Origin: CAVXZE01 sp963766175
GTDB lineage: Bacteria; Myxococcota_A; UBA9160; UBA6930
Assembly (NCBI GenBank): GCA_963766175.1
Contig: CAVXZE010000023.1
Location: 101,051 to 165,050, forward strand
Direction of reading: 5' to 3'
DNA: 64,000 nucleotides
In this document: positions 33,179 through 42,212 of the stretch, piece after piece
How the letters are laid out: each line of letters starts with the position of its first letter
How positions within the stretch are numbered: position 1 is the stretch's first letter
The notes under the pieces: model-generated
Databases searched by the model: none
What the model saw: only the letters and a program-made list of their open reading frames with translations
Told to the model about the DNA's origin: nothing
Made by a program: the position numbers and the translations under genes

Positions 33179-35293
33179 ATGCGGGTCTGGCCCGGAAAGC
33201 ACTATCCGCTGGGGGCGGTGTGGGACGGTCAGGGCACCAACTTCGCGCTCTTCTCGGAGAACGCCACCGGCGTGGACCTGTGCCTCTTCGACCGGCCCGA
33301 CGATGGCGAGCCTTCGGCTCGGATTTCGATGCATCACCGGACCCACTTCGTCTGGCACGCGTACCTTCCCGACCTGCGCCCCGGAGAACTCTACGGGTAC
33401 CAGGTCCACGGCCCCTACGCTCCGGAGCAGGGGCACCGCTTCAATCCGGCCAAGCTGCTGGTGGACCCATACGCGAAGGCCATCACCGGGCCCGTGGTCT
33501 GGAACGACGCCCTGTTCGGCCACGCCCTCGTTGACGGGAGGGAGGCCGCCAACGCCAACTTGTGGGACAGCGCCCCCTTCATGCCGAAATGCGTGATCGT
33601 CGACGAATCCTTTCCCTGGGGCGACGACCGACCGCCGCGCACGCGCTGGTCTCGAACCTTGATCTACGAATGCCACGTGAAGGGTCTGACGGCGCAGCAT
33701 CCCGACGTGCCCGAGGAGTTGCGCGGCACCTACCTCGGCCTGGCCTCCGAGGCGGTGATCGATCATCTCAAGTCGTTGTCCGTCACGGCGGTGGAGCTCC
33801 TCCCGGTGCACCACGCCGTCACGGAGCAACGTCTCGCAGCGAGGGGACTCACGAACTACTGGGGGTACAACACCCTGGGATTCTTCGCCGCGGATTCCCG
33901 TTTCGCGACCGGAGGACGCGGAGAGCAGGTCCACGAGTTCAAGACCATGGTCAAGGCGCTGCATCGCGCCGGGATCGAGGTCATTCTCGACGTCGTCTAC
34001 AACCACACCGCCGAGGGCGGCCACGCGGGGCCAACGCTCTCGCTCCGCGGCATCGACAACCGCTCCTACTATCGCCTGAACCCGGAGAACCCGCGCCTCT
34101 ACGTCGACTACACCGGCTGCGGAAACAGCCTCAACATGCGGCATCCGCACACGCTGCAGCTGATCATGGACAGTCTCCGCTACTGGGTTCAGGAGATGCA
34201 CGTCGACGGGTTTCGATTCGACCTGGCCCCGGCGCTGGCGCGCGAGCTTCACGCGGTGGACCGCCTGGGCCGCTTCTTCGCAATGGTCCAGCAGGACCCG
34301 GTGCTCGCAGAGGTGAAGTTGATCGCCGAGCCCTGGGATCTCGGTCCCGGGGGCTATCAGGTCGGAAATTTCCCCCACGGCTGGGTGGAGTGGAACGCGG
34401 AGTACCGCGACACGGTGCGGCGCTTCTGGCGTGGCGACACCGAGCAGCTGGGCACGCTGGCATCGCGTATCTCCGGAAGCGCCGACATCTACAACCAGCG
34501 CGACCGCAGACCCTTCGCCAGCATCAACTTCGTCACCTGCCACGACGGCTTCACCCTCCGGGACCTGGTGAGCTACGAGCGAAAGCGCAATGACGCCAAT
34601 GGAGAGAAAGGCCGGGACGGTACCGACGCCAACTGGAGCAACAACTGGGGGGAGGAGGGGCCCACCGAGCTCCAGGGCATCCTTCTGCGGCGCGAGCGGA
34701 TGATGCGAAACTTCCTCGCCACACTGGCCTTCTCCCAGGGCGTCCCGATGCTCTCCCACGGCGACGAGATCGGCCGCACCCTGGGTGGCAACAACAATGC
34801 CTACTGCCACGACAGTCCGCTGAACTGGCTGGACTGGGATCTCGACAGCCAGCAGCGCAACCTGCTCGAGTTTGCCCGGCGGGTCTTCGCGATCCGGAGC
34901 GAGAATCCCTCACTGCGGCGCCGCAGCTTCTTCTCCGGTCACCCGGTCGCCGGTGGCGATACCAAGGACGTGTCCTGGCTCCGCCCGGACGGCCAGGAGA
35001 TGAAGCACGAGGACTGGCAGGACCCCGAGCGCCGGGTGCTCGGCATGTGCATCCGCGGCGAGGGGAACGGCGAGGTGGACGAGCGCGGGCGTCCGGTGGT
35101 GAGCGATACGCTGCTGCTGCTCGTGAATGCCAGCCGCCGCCCCTGCTACTTCCGGCCCCCGGACCTCCCCAAGCCCGGCCAATGGGAGAAGGTGCTCAAC
35201 ACGGCGAGACCCGGCATCCAGATCGTGCGACTCGAGGGCGTGAACCTGGCCGCTCTATCGGTCATCCTGCTGACCCACCGCGCCCCTGAATGA
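33179..35293 (+). CDS. glgX: Glycogen debranching enzyme GlgX
   Basis: 704 residues from ATG 33179 (GTG 33167 is possible). An N-terminal CBM48 domain (GAVWDGQGTNFALFSENATG) leads into the GH13 barrel: DVVYNHTAEGG, GFRFDLAPALARE with the nucleophile Asp, IAEPWDLGPGGYQVG with the acid/base Glu, and NFVTCHDGFTLRDLVSY with the third catalytic Asp. GlgX/TreX enzymes hydrolyse alpha-1,6 branches of glycogen and limit dextrins. malQ follows eight bases later, so linear maltodextrins released here would feed MalQ. Confidence 0.95.
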   Translation: MRVWPGKHYPLGAVWDGQGTNFALFSENATGVDLCLFDRPDDGEPSARISMHHRTHFVWHAYLPDLRPGELYGYQVHGPYAPEQGHRFNPAKLLVDPYAKAITGPVVWNDALFGHALVDGREAANANLWDSAPFMPKCVIVDESFPWGDDRPPRTRWSRTLIYECHVKGLTAQHPDVPEELRGTYLGLASEAVIDHLKSLSVTAVELLPVHHAVTEQRLAARGLTNYWGYNTLGFFAADSRFATGGRGEQVHEFKTMVKALHRAGIEVILDVVYNHTAEGGHAGPTLSLRGIDNRSYYRLNPENPRLYVDYTGCGNSLNMRHPHTLQLIMDSLRYWVQEMHVDGFRFDLAPALARELHAVDRLGRFFAMVQQDPVLAEVKLIAEPWDLGPGGYQVGNFPHGWVEWNAEYRDTVRRFWRGDTEQLGTLASRISGSADIYNQRDRRPFASINFVTCHDGFTLRDLVSYERKRNDANGEKGRDGTDANWSNNWGEEGPTELQGILLRRERMMRNFLATLAFSQGVPMLSHGDEIGRTLGGNNNAYCHDSPLNWLDWDLDSQQRNLLEFARRVFAIRSENPSLRRRSFFSGHPVAGGDTKDVSWLRPDGQEMKHEDWQDPERRVLGMCIRGEGNGEVDERGRPVVSDTLLLLVNASRRPCYFRPPDLPKPGQWEKVLNTARPGIQIVRLEGVNLAALSVILLTHRAPE

Positions 35294-35300
35294 ACGCCGC

Positions 35301-37490
35301 ATGACCCCTCGTCCGCGCCTCCGAGAGCTGGCCGACCGCATGGGCATCCTCCCCCGCTACACCGCGGCCTCCAGCGGTGAGGAGCGATGGACATCGGACG
35401 TCACCCGCGTCGGACTGCTCGGCGCCATGGGTCTGGACGCGGCGACCGAGGCCGGAGCCTCCGAGGCGATGCGCGCCATCCGCGAGCACGAGAGGTCGCA
35501 GCTGGTCGAGCCTGTCCTCGTTGAAATACACGGAAGAGCCGATGGAGGAATCGCAGTGCGCCTGCCCGCGGGAGGCGCGGAACCGATTGAGTGGTCCCTC
35601 GAGCTCCGCACCGAGGACGGGCGCAGCGAACGAGCCGCGGGGCGCAGCGCTTCCCCGGGAAAGCGGGCGGGGCTCCGCCTCCCCATTCCCGGCGCGCCCC
35701 TCGAGCCGGGATACCACGAACTCCGGGTGACCATCGGGCGAGCCGGGCAGCGCCAAGAGGCGCGGCAGACCCGGATCGTCGCGCCGTCCCGTTGCGCCAG
35801 CGTCGGGGACCGGACCGGGGAACGACGCGTCTTCGGCCTCTGGACCAATCTCTACTCGGTCCGGAGCCCGCGGGCGTGGGGCATGGGAGACATCGGGGAT
35901 CTCCGCAGCCTGCTCGAGCTGGCCGCCGGGCAGGGAGCCGCCTTCGTCGGAGTAAATCCCCTTCACGCACTCTGGAACCGGGGCGAACACGTCAGCCCCT
36001 ACGCACCGATCAGCCGGCTTCACCGAAGCCTACTCTACCTCGAGATCGCCTCGATTCCGGAGCTCGATTCGTGCTCGGCGGCTCGAGAACGGATCGCCTC
36101 CCCGGAGCTCGCGCGAGAGCTGGAGCGATTGCGCGCGGCCACCCATGTCGACTACGAGCGGGTGGGAAGAGCGAAGCGCGCGGTCCTCGAGCTTCTGCAC
36201 CGGACCTTCACGACGCAGCATCGCGGCGCGGATACGCCGAGAGGCCGCGCCTACCAGCGCTACCTGGAGTCCGGCGGCCGCGCACTGCGCGACTTTGCGA
36301 CCTTCGTGGTCCTGGCGGAGCACCTGGAACCCACCCCCCAGGAAGGAGGCTGGCGGCGCTGGCCATCGCAGTACCGGCACCCGGACTCCGCCGCAGTCCG
36401 ACGTTTCCGGGAGGATCACAGCGAATCCGTTGACTTCCAGTGCTGGGTCCAGTTCGAGCTCGACCGGCAGCTGTCCAAGACGGCAGGGGCGGCGCGCGCC
36501 ATGGGGCTGCCGATCGGTATCTACGGCGACCTGGCGATCGGCAGCTCCGCGGGGGGAAGCGACGCGTGGGCCTTTCCGGACCTCTTCGCCGAAGGCTCGA
36601 ATGTCGGGGCGCCGCCGGACGAGTTCGCCAAGAGCGGTCAGGACTGGGGCTTCCCTCCCATCGACCCGCACCGGCTACGCGCCCTGTCCTACGGCTATTG
36701 GGTCCGGCTGCTGCGCTCCGCCTTCGCCCACACCGGCGCGCTTCGCATCGATCACATCATGGGCCTGTTCCGGCTCTACTGGATCCCCGAAGGTCGTGCA
36801 GCAACCGAGGGAGCCTATGTTCGATATCCGGCACGCGATCTCCTGGGCATCCTCGCCCTCGAGAGCCAGCGAGCCGGAGCACTCGTGATTGGAGAGGATC
36901 TCGGTACGGTGCCCCGGGGTCTCGCCGCCCGGCTCGCGCGCTGGGGGATTCTCTCGTCGCGCGTCCTCTACTTCGAGCGCCGCGGGGAATCCTTCCGACC
37001 GTCGAAGCGCTACTCGAAGCGGGCTCTGGTGACGGCCAACACCCACGATCTGGCGCCGCTCGCCGGCTTTCTGTCCGGACGCGATCTGCGGCTGCGACGC
37101 GAGGTCGGACAGATCGCCAGCGATGAAGACCTCCGCGCCCTGCAGCGCCAGCGAGGTCGCGACTGCGCTGCACTGCGGCGGCGCCTCGTCAGTGCGGACC
37201 TGCTGCCGAATGACCCTTTGCCGCTCCAACCCGATCAGTTCGCCACAGCGGTCACGGCGTTCCTGTGCCGAACGCCGGCGCCCCTGGTGGGCCTCTCCCT
37301 GGACGATCTAGTCGGTGAAACCGAGCCCGTGAACCTTCCGGGAGTCCCTACGACCCAACACCGGAGCTGGACGCGGCGGATGCGAGTTCCCCTCGACGAG
37401 CTTCTCTCGAACCCCGTCGCACACGCCTCGCTGCAGGCGGTCCCTCCGGAGCGCCTGATCGCCAAGCGGCACCCAGACATCACCGGGTGA
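35301..37490 (+). CDS. malQ: 4-alpha-glucanotransferase (amylomaltase)
   Basis: 729 residues, the long MalQ type with an extra N-terminal domain of about 150 residues. The GH77 catalytic parts are present: IGIYGDLAIGSSAGGSDAW, LRIDHIMGLFRLYWIPEG with the nucleophile Asp, VIGEDLGTVP with the acid/base Glu, and NTHDLAPLAGF with the third Asp. MalQ disproportionates maltodextrins, releasing glucose. The last 183 bases overlap, on the opposite strand, the 3' end of a glycosyltransferase gene; the MalQ end itself (RRMRVPLDELL) looks normal for the family. Confidence 0.93.
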   Translation: MTPRPRLRELADRMGILPRYTAASSGEERWTSDVTRVGLLGAMGLDAATEAGASEAMRAIREHERSQLVEPVLVEIHGRADGGIAVRLPAGGAEPIEWSLELRTEDGRSERAAGRSASPGKRAGLRLPIPGAPLEPGYHELRVTIGRAGQRQEARQTRIVAPSRCASVGDRTGERRVFGLWTNLYSVRSPRAWGMGDIGDLRSLLELAAGQGAAFVGVNPLHALWNRGEHVSPYAPISRLHRSLLYLEIASIPELDSCSAARERIASPELARELERLRAATHVDYERVGRAKRAVLELLHRTFTTQHRGADTPRGRAYQRYLESGGRALRDFATFVVLAEHLEPTPQEGGWRRWPSQYRHPDSAAVRRFREDHSESVDFQCWVQFELDRQLSKTAGAARAMGLPIGIYGDLAIGSSAGGSDAWAFPDLFAEGSNVGAPPDEFAKSGQDWGFPPIDPHRLRALSYGYWVRLLRSAFAHTGALRIDHIMGLFRLYWIPEGRAATEGAYVRYPARDLLGILALESQRAGALVIGEDLGTVPRGLAARLARWGILSSRVLYFERRGESFRPSKRYSKRALVTANTHDLAPLAGFLSGRDLRLRREVGQIASDEDLRALQRQRGRDCAALRRRLVSADLLPNDPLPLQPDQFATAVTAFLCRTPAPLVGLSLDDLVGETEPVNLPGVPTTQHRSWTRRMRVPLDELLSNPVAHASLQAVPPERLIAKRHPDITG

Positions 37491-38735
37491 GCCGATCTCG
37501 TGGTCGAGATCCACCCGCGGCAGCAGGACCCGCTCCAGCACCTCCGGCCAGGCGTACCGCCGCGCGGTCGACCGGCCCGCACGCCGCAACCCGCGCGCCT
37601 CGCGGGGATGAGCGCACAGCCACCGGTAGAGGCCCATGAACTCCCGAGGCTCTGCCGTCTGCAGCACCAGCGCGTTGTGCCCGGCCACCGCGTACTCCTC
37701 ACCTGAGCAGCCGGTACAGGCGATGCCCCCCGCGGCCATGGTCTCCAGGCCCACCAGACCAAAGGGCTCGTGAACGCTGTTCGCGAGCACGGTGTTGGAG
37801 GCCCGAAACAGTGCGCGACGCGCTTCCGGATCGACGCGCGAGACCAGATTGACGACATCCGCGTCGCCCACCTCTCCCAGGGCCTCGAAGAAGCCCTGCG
37901 CTCCCGTCCCTCGCCAGCCCCGCTCGATGACGCGAAGCCCCAGACATCGCGCGCTCCGCAGAACCTCCTCGCCGTGCGGCTCGCAGCCGCCACGGGCGAT
38001 CAGCAGTGGACGCCAACCCTGCCGCTTCATCTCGGCGACGATCGAGATCGTAGAGAGCCAACGCTTGTCCGGATCCCACCTCGCCATCTTCGAGAGCAAG
38101 GTGCGGTCGTGAAAGCGGCGCCGCAGCTCTCCTACGACGCTCCGGTCTGGCGGATCGAAGGCGTCTGCGGACAGACCGTTGGGGATGACCATCGGGGCAA
38201 TCCCGATCCCTTGCATGCAGTGCTTCATGTAGCGGCTCACCGTGGTGATCAGCGCCGCCTCGCGCAGGCGCTCCCAGGAAATTCGATCGAAGCCAAAGGT
38301 GTTGTTGGCATTCCAGAGGATGCTCACCCGATCGCGCAACCCCAGGGTGCCGAGCAGCCAGTGGAGGTGAAGCACGGCATCCACCGTCTGCCACTCCTCG
38401 GCGAGAACGACCGCCCGGTCACCGAGCCGGAGGCGGGGGCTCAGCACTTCGTTGACCAGGAAAGGAGGGAGCGACCTCGAAAACTCCTCCCACTTGCCGA
38501 TCTCTCCGTCGTAGACGCCCCCCTGGTGATACCGGCTGATCCACTGGACCCAGCGATGCAGGTGGAGGTCCCCTCGCCTCTCGTGGCCCGGCAGCTCGGG
38601 ATCCCCAACGAACCACAGGTGGGTCTCGAAACCGAGGGATGCCAGTGCGCCGGTCAAGCCCTCGACACGGGTAGCGAGCCCGCCGGCACGCGAGTAGGAA
38701 TCGACACCCTCGAAGGAGAGCACGTGGAATTGCAT
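37308..38735 (-). CDS. Glycosyltransferase, GT4/GT5-like
   Basis: 475 residues. SRAGGLATRVEGLTGALASL is the N-terminal glycine loop seen in glycogen-synthase-like and trehalose-type GT-B enzymes; NGLSADAFDPPDRS, LVSRVDPEARRALFRAS and NSVHEPFGLVGLETMAAG with the conserved E-x7-E in the nucleotide-sugar site complete the fold. Its place beside glgX and malQ suggests alpha-glucan synthesis, but donor and acceptor are unknown. The domain ends near EVLERVLLPRV; the remaining 60 residues are encoded antisense to malQ and look Arg/Pro-rich and random, as if an earlier stop was lost. Confidence 0.85.
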   Translation of the reverse strand: MQFHVLSFEGVDSYSRAGGLATRVEGLTGALASLGFETHLWFVGDPELPGHERRGDLHLHRWVQWISRYHQGGVYDGEIGKWEEFSRSLPPFLVNEVLSPRLRLGDRAVVLAEEWQTVDAVLHLHWLLGTLGLRDRVSILWNANNTFGFDRISWERLREAALITTVSRYMKHCMQGIGIAPMVIPNGLSADAFDPPDRSVVGELRRRFHDRTLLSKMARWDPDKRWLSTISIVAEMKRQGWRPLLIARGGCEPHGEEVLRSARCLGLRVIERGWRGTGAQGFFEALGEVGDADVVNLVSRVDPEARRALFRASNTVLANSVHEPFGLVGLETMAAGGIACTGCSGEEYAVAGHNALVLQTAEPREFMGLYRWLCAHPREARGLRRAGRSTARRYAWPEVLERVLLPRVDLDHEIGSPGDVWVPLGDQALRRDRLQRGVCDGVREKLVEGNSHPPRPAPVLGRRDSRKVHGLGFTD

Positions 38736-38930
38736 GGGGTCTACCAGCGCTGTGGAGATATCGGAACCGAAGCAGGTTCATGGAAGCGCCGGCCGCGGAC
38801 CGAGCACGACGTCAGATGGCGCGATTGGGATTCCGCCAACCGGGTTCCGTTCTCTCAAATAGCTCAACACTCCCCCGGCGTCACCTGCGAACTGCCCGCA
38901 TCCAGGAACTCGTAGCGAGCCTGCATCGCT

Positions 38931-40388
38931 TCATCCCTTCACGTTGCCCAACGGAACCAGGTGCGCCACCCGTCGTGAGAGCCCCGCGCGTTCGGCGGCC
39001 TCGGCGACTTCTTCGACATCCTTGTAGGCAAGCCCCGCCTCCTCCGCGAGACCCCGGAGGGATGCCGCGCGGACTGCGATCCCTCGCTCCTCCATTCGGT
39101 CCCGCAGCTCCGCCCCGCGCACCAGCTTCCGCGCGCGGCTTCGGCTCATCCTGCGCCCGCTGCCGTGCGCGGTGCTGAAGAAGCTGGGCCCGCCTCCGTC
39201 CACCCCCGCCAGCAGGTAGGATCCGGTCTCCATGCTACCGCCGATGATGACCGGCTGTCCGCTGACTCGGTAGGCCGCCGGGAGTTCCGGATGACCGGGC
39301 GGAAGGGCGCGGGTGGCTCCCTTGCGGTGAACCAGCAGACGGCGTTCCACGCCATCGACCTGATGGCGCTCGATCTTTGCCGTGTTGTGCGAGACGTCGT
39401 AGACGGTCCGGATCTCCAGATCCTCGGGAGCGCGGTGCAGCACATCGCTGAACACCTCCCGGATTCGGTGCAGGATCACCTGGCGGTTGGCGAAAGCCAT
39501 GTTCGCCGCGCAGCACATGGCGCCAAAGTAGGCCTGGCCCTGGCTCGAGGTGAAGGGAGCGCAAGCCAGCTCGCGATCGATGATGGGGAGACCGAACTCC
39601 TTGGGCATGGCGCGCAGGAAGCTCTGCAAGTAGTCCGTGGCCACCTGGTGCCCGAAGCCGCGACTTCCGCAGTGGAACATCACCACGACCTGCTCCGGGG
39701 TATCGAGGCCGAACGCCCGCGCCAGCTCGGCGTCGTGCACCCCTTCCGCCCGCAGCAGCTGAACCTCGAGAAAATGGTTCCCGGAGCCCAGCGTCCCGAG
39801 CTGGCAGAAGCCGCGCTCGACGGCGCGCTCGCTGACGCTCTCCGGATCAGCGTCGGTGAAGCATCCCCCCGACTCGGTGTGCTCGAGGTCTTCCCGGGTG
39901 CCGTAGCCGTTGCGAACAGCCCAGATGGCCCCGGACTCGAGCACCTCTCGAAACTCGTCTCGGCCGATCCGGACATTGCCCCGCGACCCCACGCCCGCTG
40001 GGACCCGCGCTGCCAGCCCGTCCATCAACTCTCCGAGGCGCGGCTTCAGCTGCGACCAGGACAGGTTGGTGGTCGCCAGCCGCATGCCGCAGTTGATGTC
40101 GAAGCCAATGCCACCCGGCGAGATCACACCGGTCTCGACGTCCACTGCGGCGACACCGCCGATGGGGAAGCCGTAGCCCCAATGCGCGTCTGGCATGCAG
40201 AAGCTCGCCTCGACGATGCCGGGCAGCGTGGCCACGTTGGCGGCCTGGACGAAGACCTGCTCGTCCATCTCCGCCAACAGCTTCTCGCCGGCGAAGACGC
40301 GCACCGGAACCCGCATGCCGGGGCGGTAGTCGGCCCCCAGCTCGTAGGTCGCCGGTCCGATCGAGCGCAAGCCGCGAGGAGCGGCCAT
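38931..40388 (-). CDS. rtcB: RtcB RNA ligase (3'-phosphate RNA splicing ligase)
   Basis: 485 residues. GGIGFDINCGMRLATTNLSW contains the Mn-binding Asp and Cys residues; MFHCGSRGFGHQVATDYLQ has the His metal ligands; TAHGSGRRMSRSRARK is the HG[AS]GR motif near the guanylylated His. RtcB joins RNA 2',3'-cyclic phosphate or 3'-phosphate ends to 5'-OH with GTP, in tRNA or rRNA repair. No archease, RtcA or RtcR gene is adjacent. The 195 bases between it and the downstream glycosyltransferase gene show no feature. Confidence 0.95.
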   Translation of the reverse strand: MAAPRGLRSIGPATYELGADYRPGMRVPVRVFAGEKLLAEMDEQVFVQAANVATLPGIVEASFCMPDAHWGYGFPIGGVAAVDVETGVISPGGIGFDINCGMRLATTNLSWSQLKPRLGELMDGLAARVPAGVGSRGNVRIGRDEFREVLESGAIWAVRNGYGTREDLEHTESGGCFTDADPESVSERAVERGFCQLGTLGSGNHFLEVQLLRAEGVHDAELARAFGLDTPEQVVVMFHCGSRGFGHQVATDYLQSFLRAMPKEFGLPIIDRELACAPFTSSQGQAYFGAMCCAANMAFANRQVILHRIREVFSDVLHRAPEDLEIRTVYDVSHNTAKIERHQVDGVERRLLVHRKGATRALPPGHPELPAAYRVSGQPVIIGGSMETGSYLLAGVDGGGPSFFSTAHGSGRRMSRSRARKLVRGAELRDRMEERGIAVRAASLRGLAEEAGLAYKDVEEVAEAAERAGLSRRVAHLVPLGNVKG

Positions 40389-40664
40389 CGCGATTTCTCC
40401 TCACCCCGACTCGAACCCGAGGCTCTCTCGCCAGAGTGGCACGAATCCCGCCACTTCGCCCTGGAAATCGAGCCCGACTGGCGGGAGATCGGTGTGAAAG
40501 GAGATTCTTCTGGATGATAAGGAAAGGCTCTGAATCTGAACACGAATCCAGGATCTTTCGGAAAACCCTCCGCTCCCACCCCAAGGAGCGCTCCTAGACT
40601 ATCATCGCCTCGAAGCCGCGCGAGTCGACTTCGAGCATTCGCCGTATCGGCGAGAGGAGTGATC

Positions 40665-41102
40665 ATGCCCACCGAACACGAAGAGTTCTGGACCCACTCG
40701 AGCTTTGCCTTCGTCGGTCACACGGCCGAGAAGGGTTTCCCCACGCTCAGCTACGGCGAGCTCAAGAAGCGGGGCAAGAAGGTGTTCGCCGTGGATCCCT
40801 CCATCGCCCAGATTGCAGGGGACAAGACCTATCCGGATCTGGCTTCCCTGCCCGAGCAGGTCGACGCCGTGGTGCTCGAGGTGCCCAAGCAGGAGACCGA
40901 AGCGTGGGTGGAAAAGGCGGCCGACGCGGGCATCCGGAACCTCTGGATTCACATGAACCGCGATACCCCGGAGGCGCTCGCGCTCGCCCGGGAGAAGGGG
41001 ATGAAGGTCCACAGCGGAACCTGCGCGGTCATGTACGTGACGCAGGGATTCTCCTACCACTCTCTCCACAAGTGGATCAACCAGCTGCTGGGAAAGTACT
41101 AA
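40665..41102 (+). CDS. CoA-binding domain protein (YccU-like)
   Basis: 145 residues. ATG at 40665 follows GAGGAG at five bases; GTG two codons earlier is possible. The Rossmann-type CoA-binding fold is visible: SSFAFVGHTAEKGFPTLSYG, KVFAVDPSIAQIAG (strand plus turn), LPEQVDAVVLEVPKQET and LWIHMNRDTPEALALAREKG. Family members bind CoA; the cellular function is unknown. The flippase-like gene follows 45 bases later. Confidence 0.82.
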   Translation: MPTEHEEFWTHSSFAFVGHTAEKGFPTLSYGELKKRGKKVFAVDPSIAQIAGDKTYPDLASLPEQVDAVVLEVPKQETEAWVEKAADAGIRNLWIHMNRDTPEALALAREKGMKVHSGTCAVMYVTQGFSYHSLHKWINQLLGKY

Positions 41103-41147
41103 CCTTCGGGCGCCGCGCAGCGAGTGGGTGAGAGGAGGCGAAAGCCC

Positions 41148-42212
41148 TTGGCGAACGCAGTGAAGGTCGGGCTGGGGCTCGCGGTCAGCGCGGGATTTCT
41201 CTATCTCGCCTTCCGCGGCGTGGAGCTGGGCGAGCTATGGGAGCACGTACGTCGCGCGGACTCTCTGTGGCTGCTCGGCGTGGCGGCCGTGACGATCTAC
41301 TCGAATTGGATGCGCGCGCAGCGCTGGGGCCTCTTCTTCCGCCATTTCAAGCGCATCTCTCCCTACTCACTCTTCAGCTCCACGATGATCGGCCTCGCCG
41401 CGAACAACGTGCTGCCACTGCGAATCGGAGAGGCGGTGCGCGCCTACTCCATCACCAAGAAGGAGGACATCGCCTTCGCAACCAGCTTCACCACGGTGAT
41501 CCTCGAACGCATCTTCGACATGGTGACCGTGTTGCTCTTTCTCGCACTGGCGCTCTTTCTGGTTCCGATCCCCGAGAGCGCCAATGCACAGATCGGCGGC
41601 GCGTTGAGATTCCTCTCCGTGGTGACCACGGCGGTGATCGGGGTCGTCGTCTTTCTCTTCTTCAAGCAGGAGCTGTTGATCCGTTGGGTGGAGCGTTGCC
41701 TCTCGCTGTTGCCGAGCAAGATCTCCGAACCCCTCCACCACCTGTTCCACGCCTTCCTGGCGGGGCTGAAGGCGTTGACCGACAAGCGCCAGCTCCTGTA
41801 TCTCTTCGCCTATTCGCTCTGGCTCTGGACCTGCTTCCTGATCGCCTTCTGGTGCGGCCTGAAGAGCCTGGGCCTCGACGTCAGCCATGACCTTCCGATG
41901 TTCCGGGCGGCTCTCCTTGCCACCGTGCTGGTGGCGATCTTCATCATGATTCCCGCTGCCCCGGGCTTCGTGGGAACCTTCCAGGCCGGCTGCATCGTCG
42001 CGCTGAGCGTCTTCGGTGTACCGAAGGAGGAAGCCCTCAGCTTCTCTCTTCTGGTCCACGGCATCCAGTTCGGCGGCATCACCATCATCGGTGCCTGCTG
42101 CTTTCTCAGCGAGGGAATCAGCTTTCGCGAAGTCCGGCGCGCCGAGGAGTCCACTCCGGAGCAGGTCGAGGCGGATCTCGAAGTCCTCGAGGTGCGTCCC
42201 GGCGAGGATTAA
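41148..42212 (+). CDS. YbhN/AglD/UPF0104-type integral membrane protein (LPG synthase flippase-like)
   Basis: 354 residues from TTG 41148, which has AGGAGG nine bases upstream; GTG 41124 would add eight residues. Eight or so TM helices are visible, with the conserved RAQRWGLFFRHF, LAANNVLPLRIGEAVRAY (N-x-x-P-x-R-x-GE) and IPAAPGFVGTFQAGC motifs. Relatives include the lysylphosphatidylglycerol flippase domain of MprF, so lipid translocation is a reasonable guess; function is not established here. It converges on the phosphatase gene with a 4-base overlap. Confidence 0.85.
   Translation: MANAVKVGLGLAVSAGFLYLAFRGVELGELWEHVRRADSLWLLGVAAVTIYSNWMRAQRWGLFFRHFKRISPYSLFSSTMIGLAANNVLPLRIGEAVRAYSITKKEDIAFATSFTTVILERIFDMVTVLLFLALALFLVPIPESANAQIGGALRFLSVVTTAVIGVVVFLFFKQELLIRWVERCLSLLPSKISEPLHHLFHAFLAGLKALTDKRQLLYLFAYSLWLWTCFLIAFWCGLKSLGLDVSHDLPMFRAALLATVLVAIFIMIPAAPGFVGTFQAGCIVALSVFGVPKEEALSFSLLVHGIQFGGITIIGACCFLSEGISFREVRRAEESTPEQVEADLEVLEVRPGED

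Noticed and set aside
32993..34810. 605-residue antisense frame over glgX
   Set aside because: glgX shows complete GH13 motifs in the same DNA; the antisense frame is compositional.
40437..40451. Sigma-54-like TGGCACGAATCCCGC upstream of the CoA-binding protein gene
   Set aside because: The -24 half is perfect, but the -12 half reads CCGC instead of TTGC, and the site is more than 200 bases from the gene.
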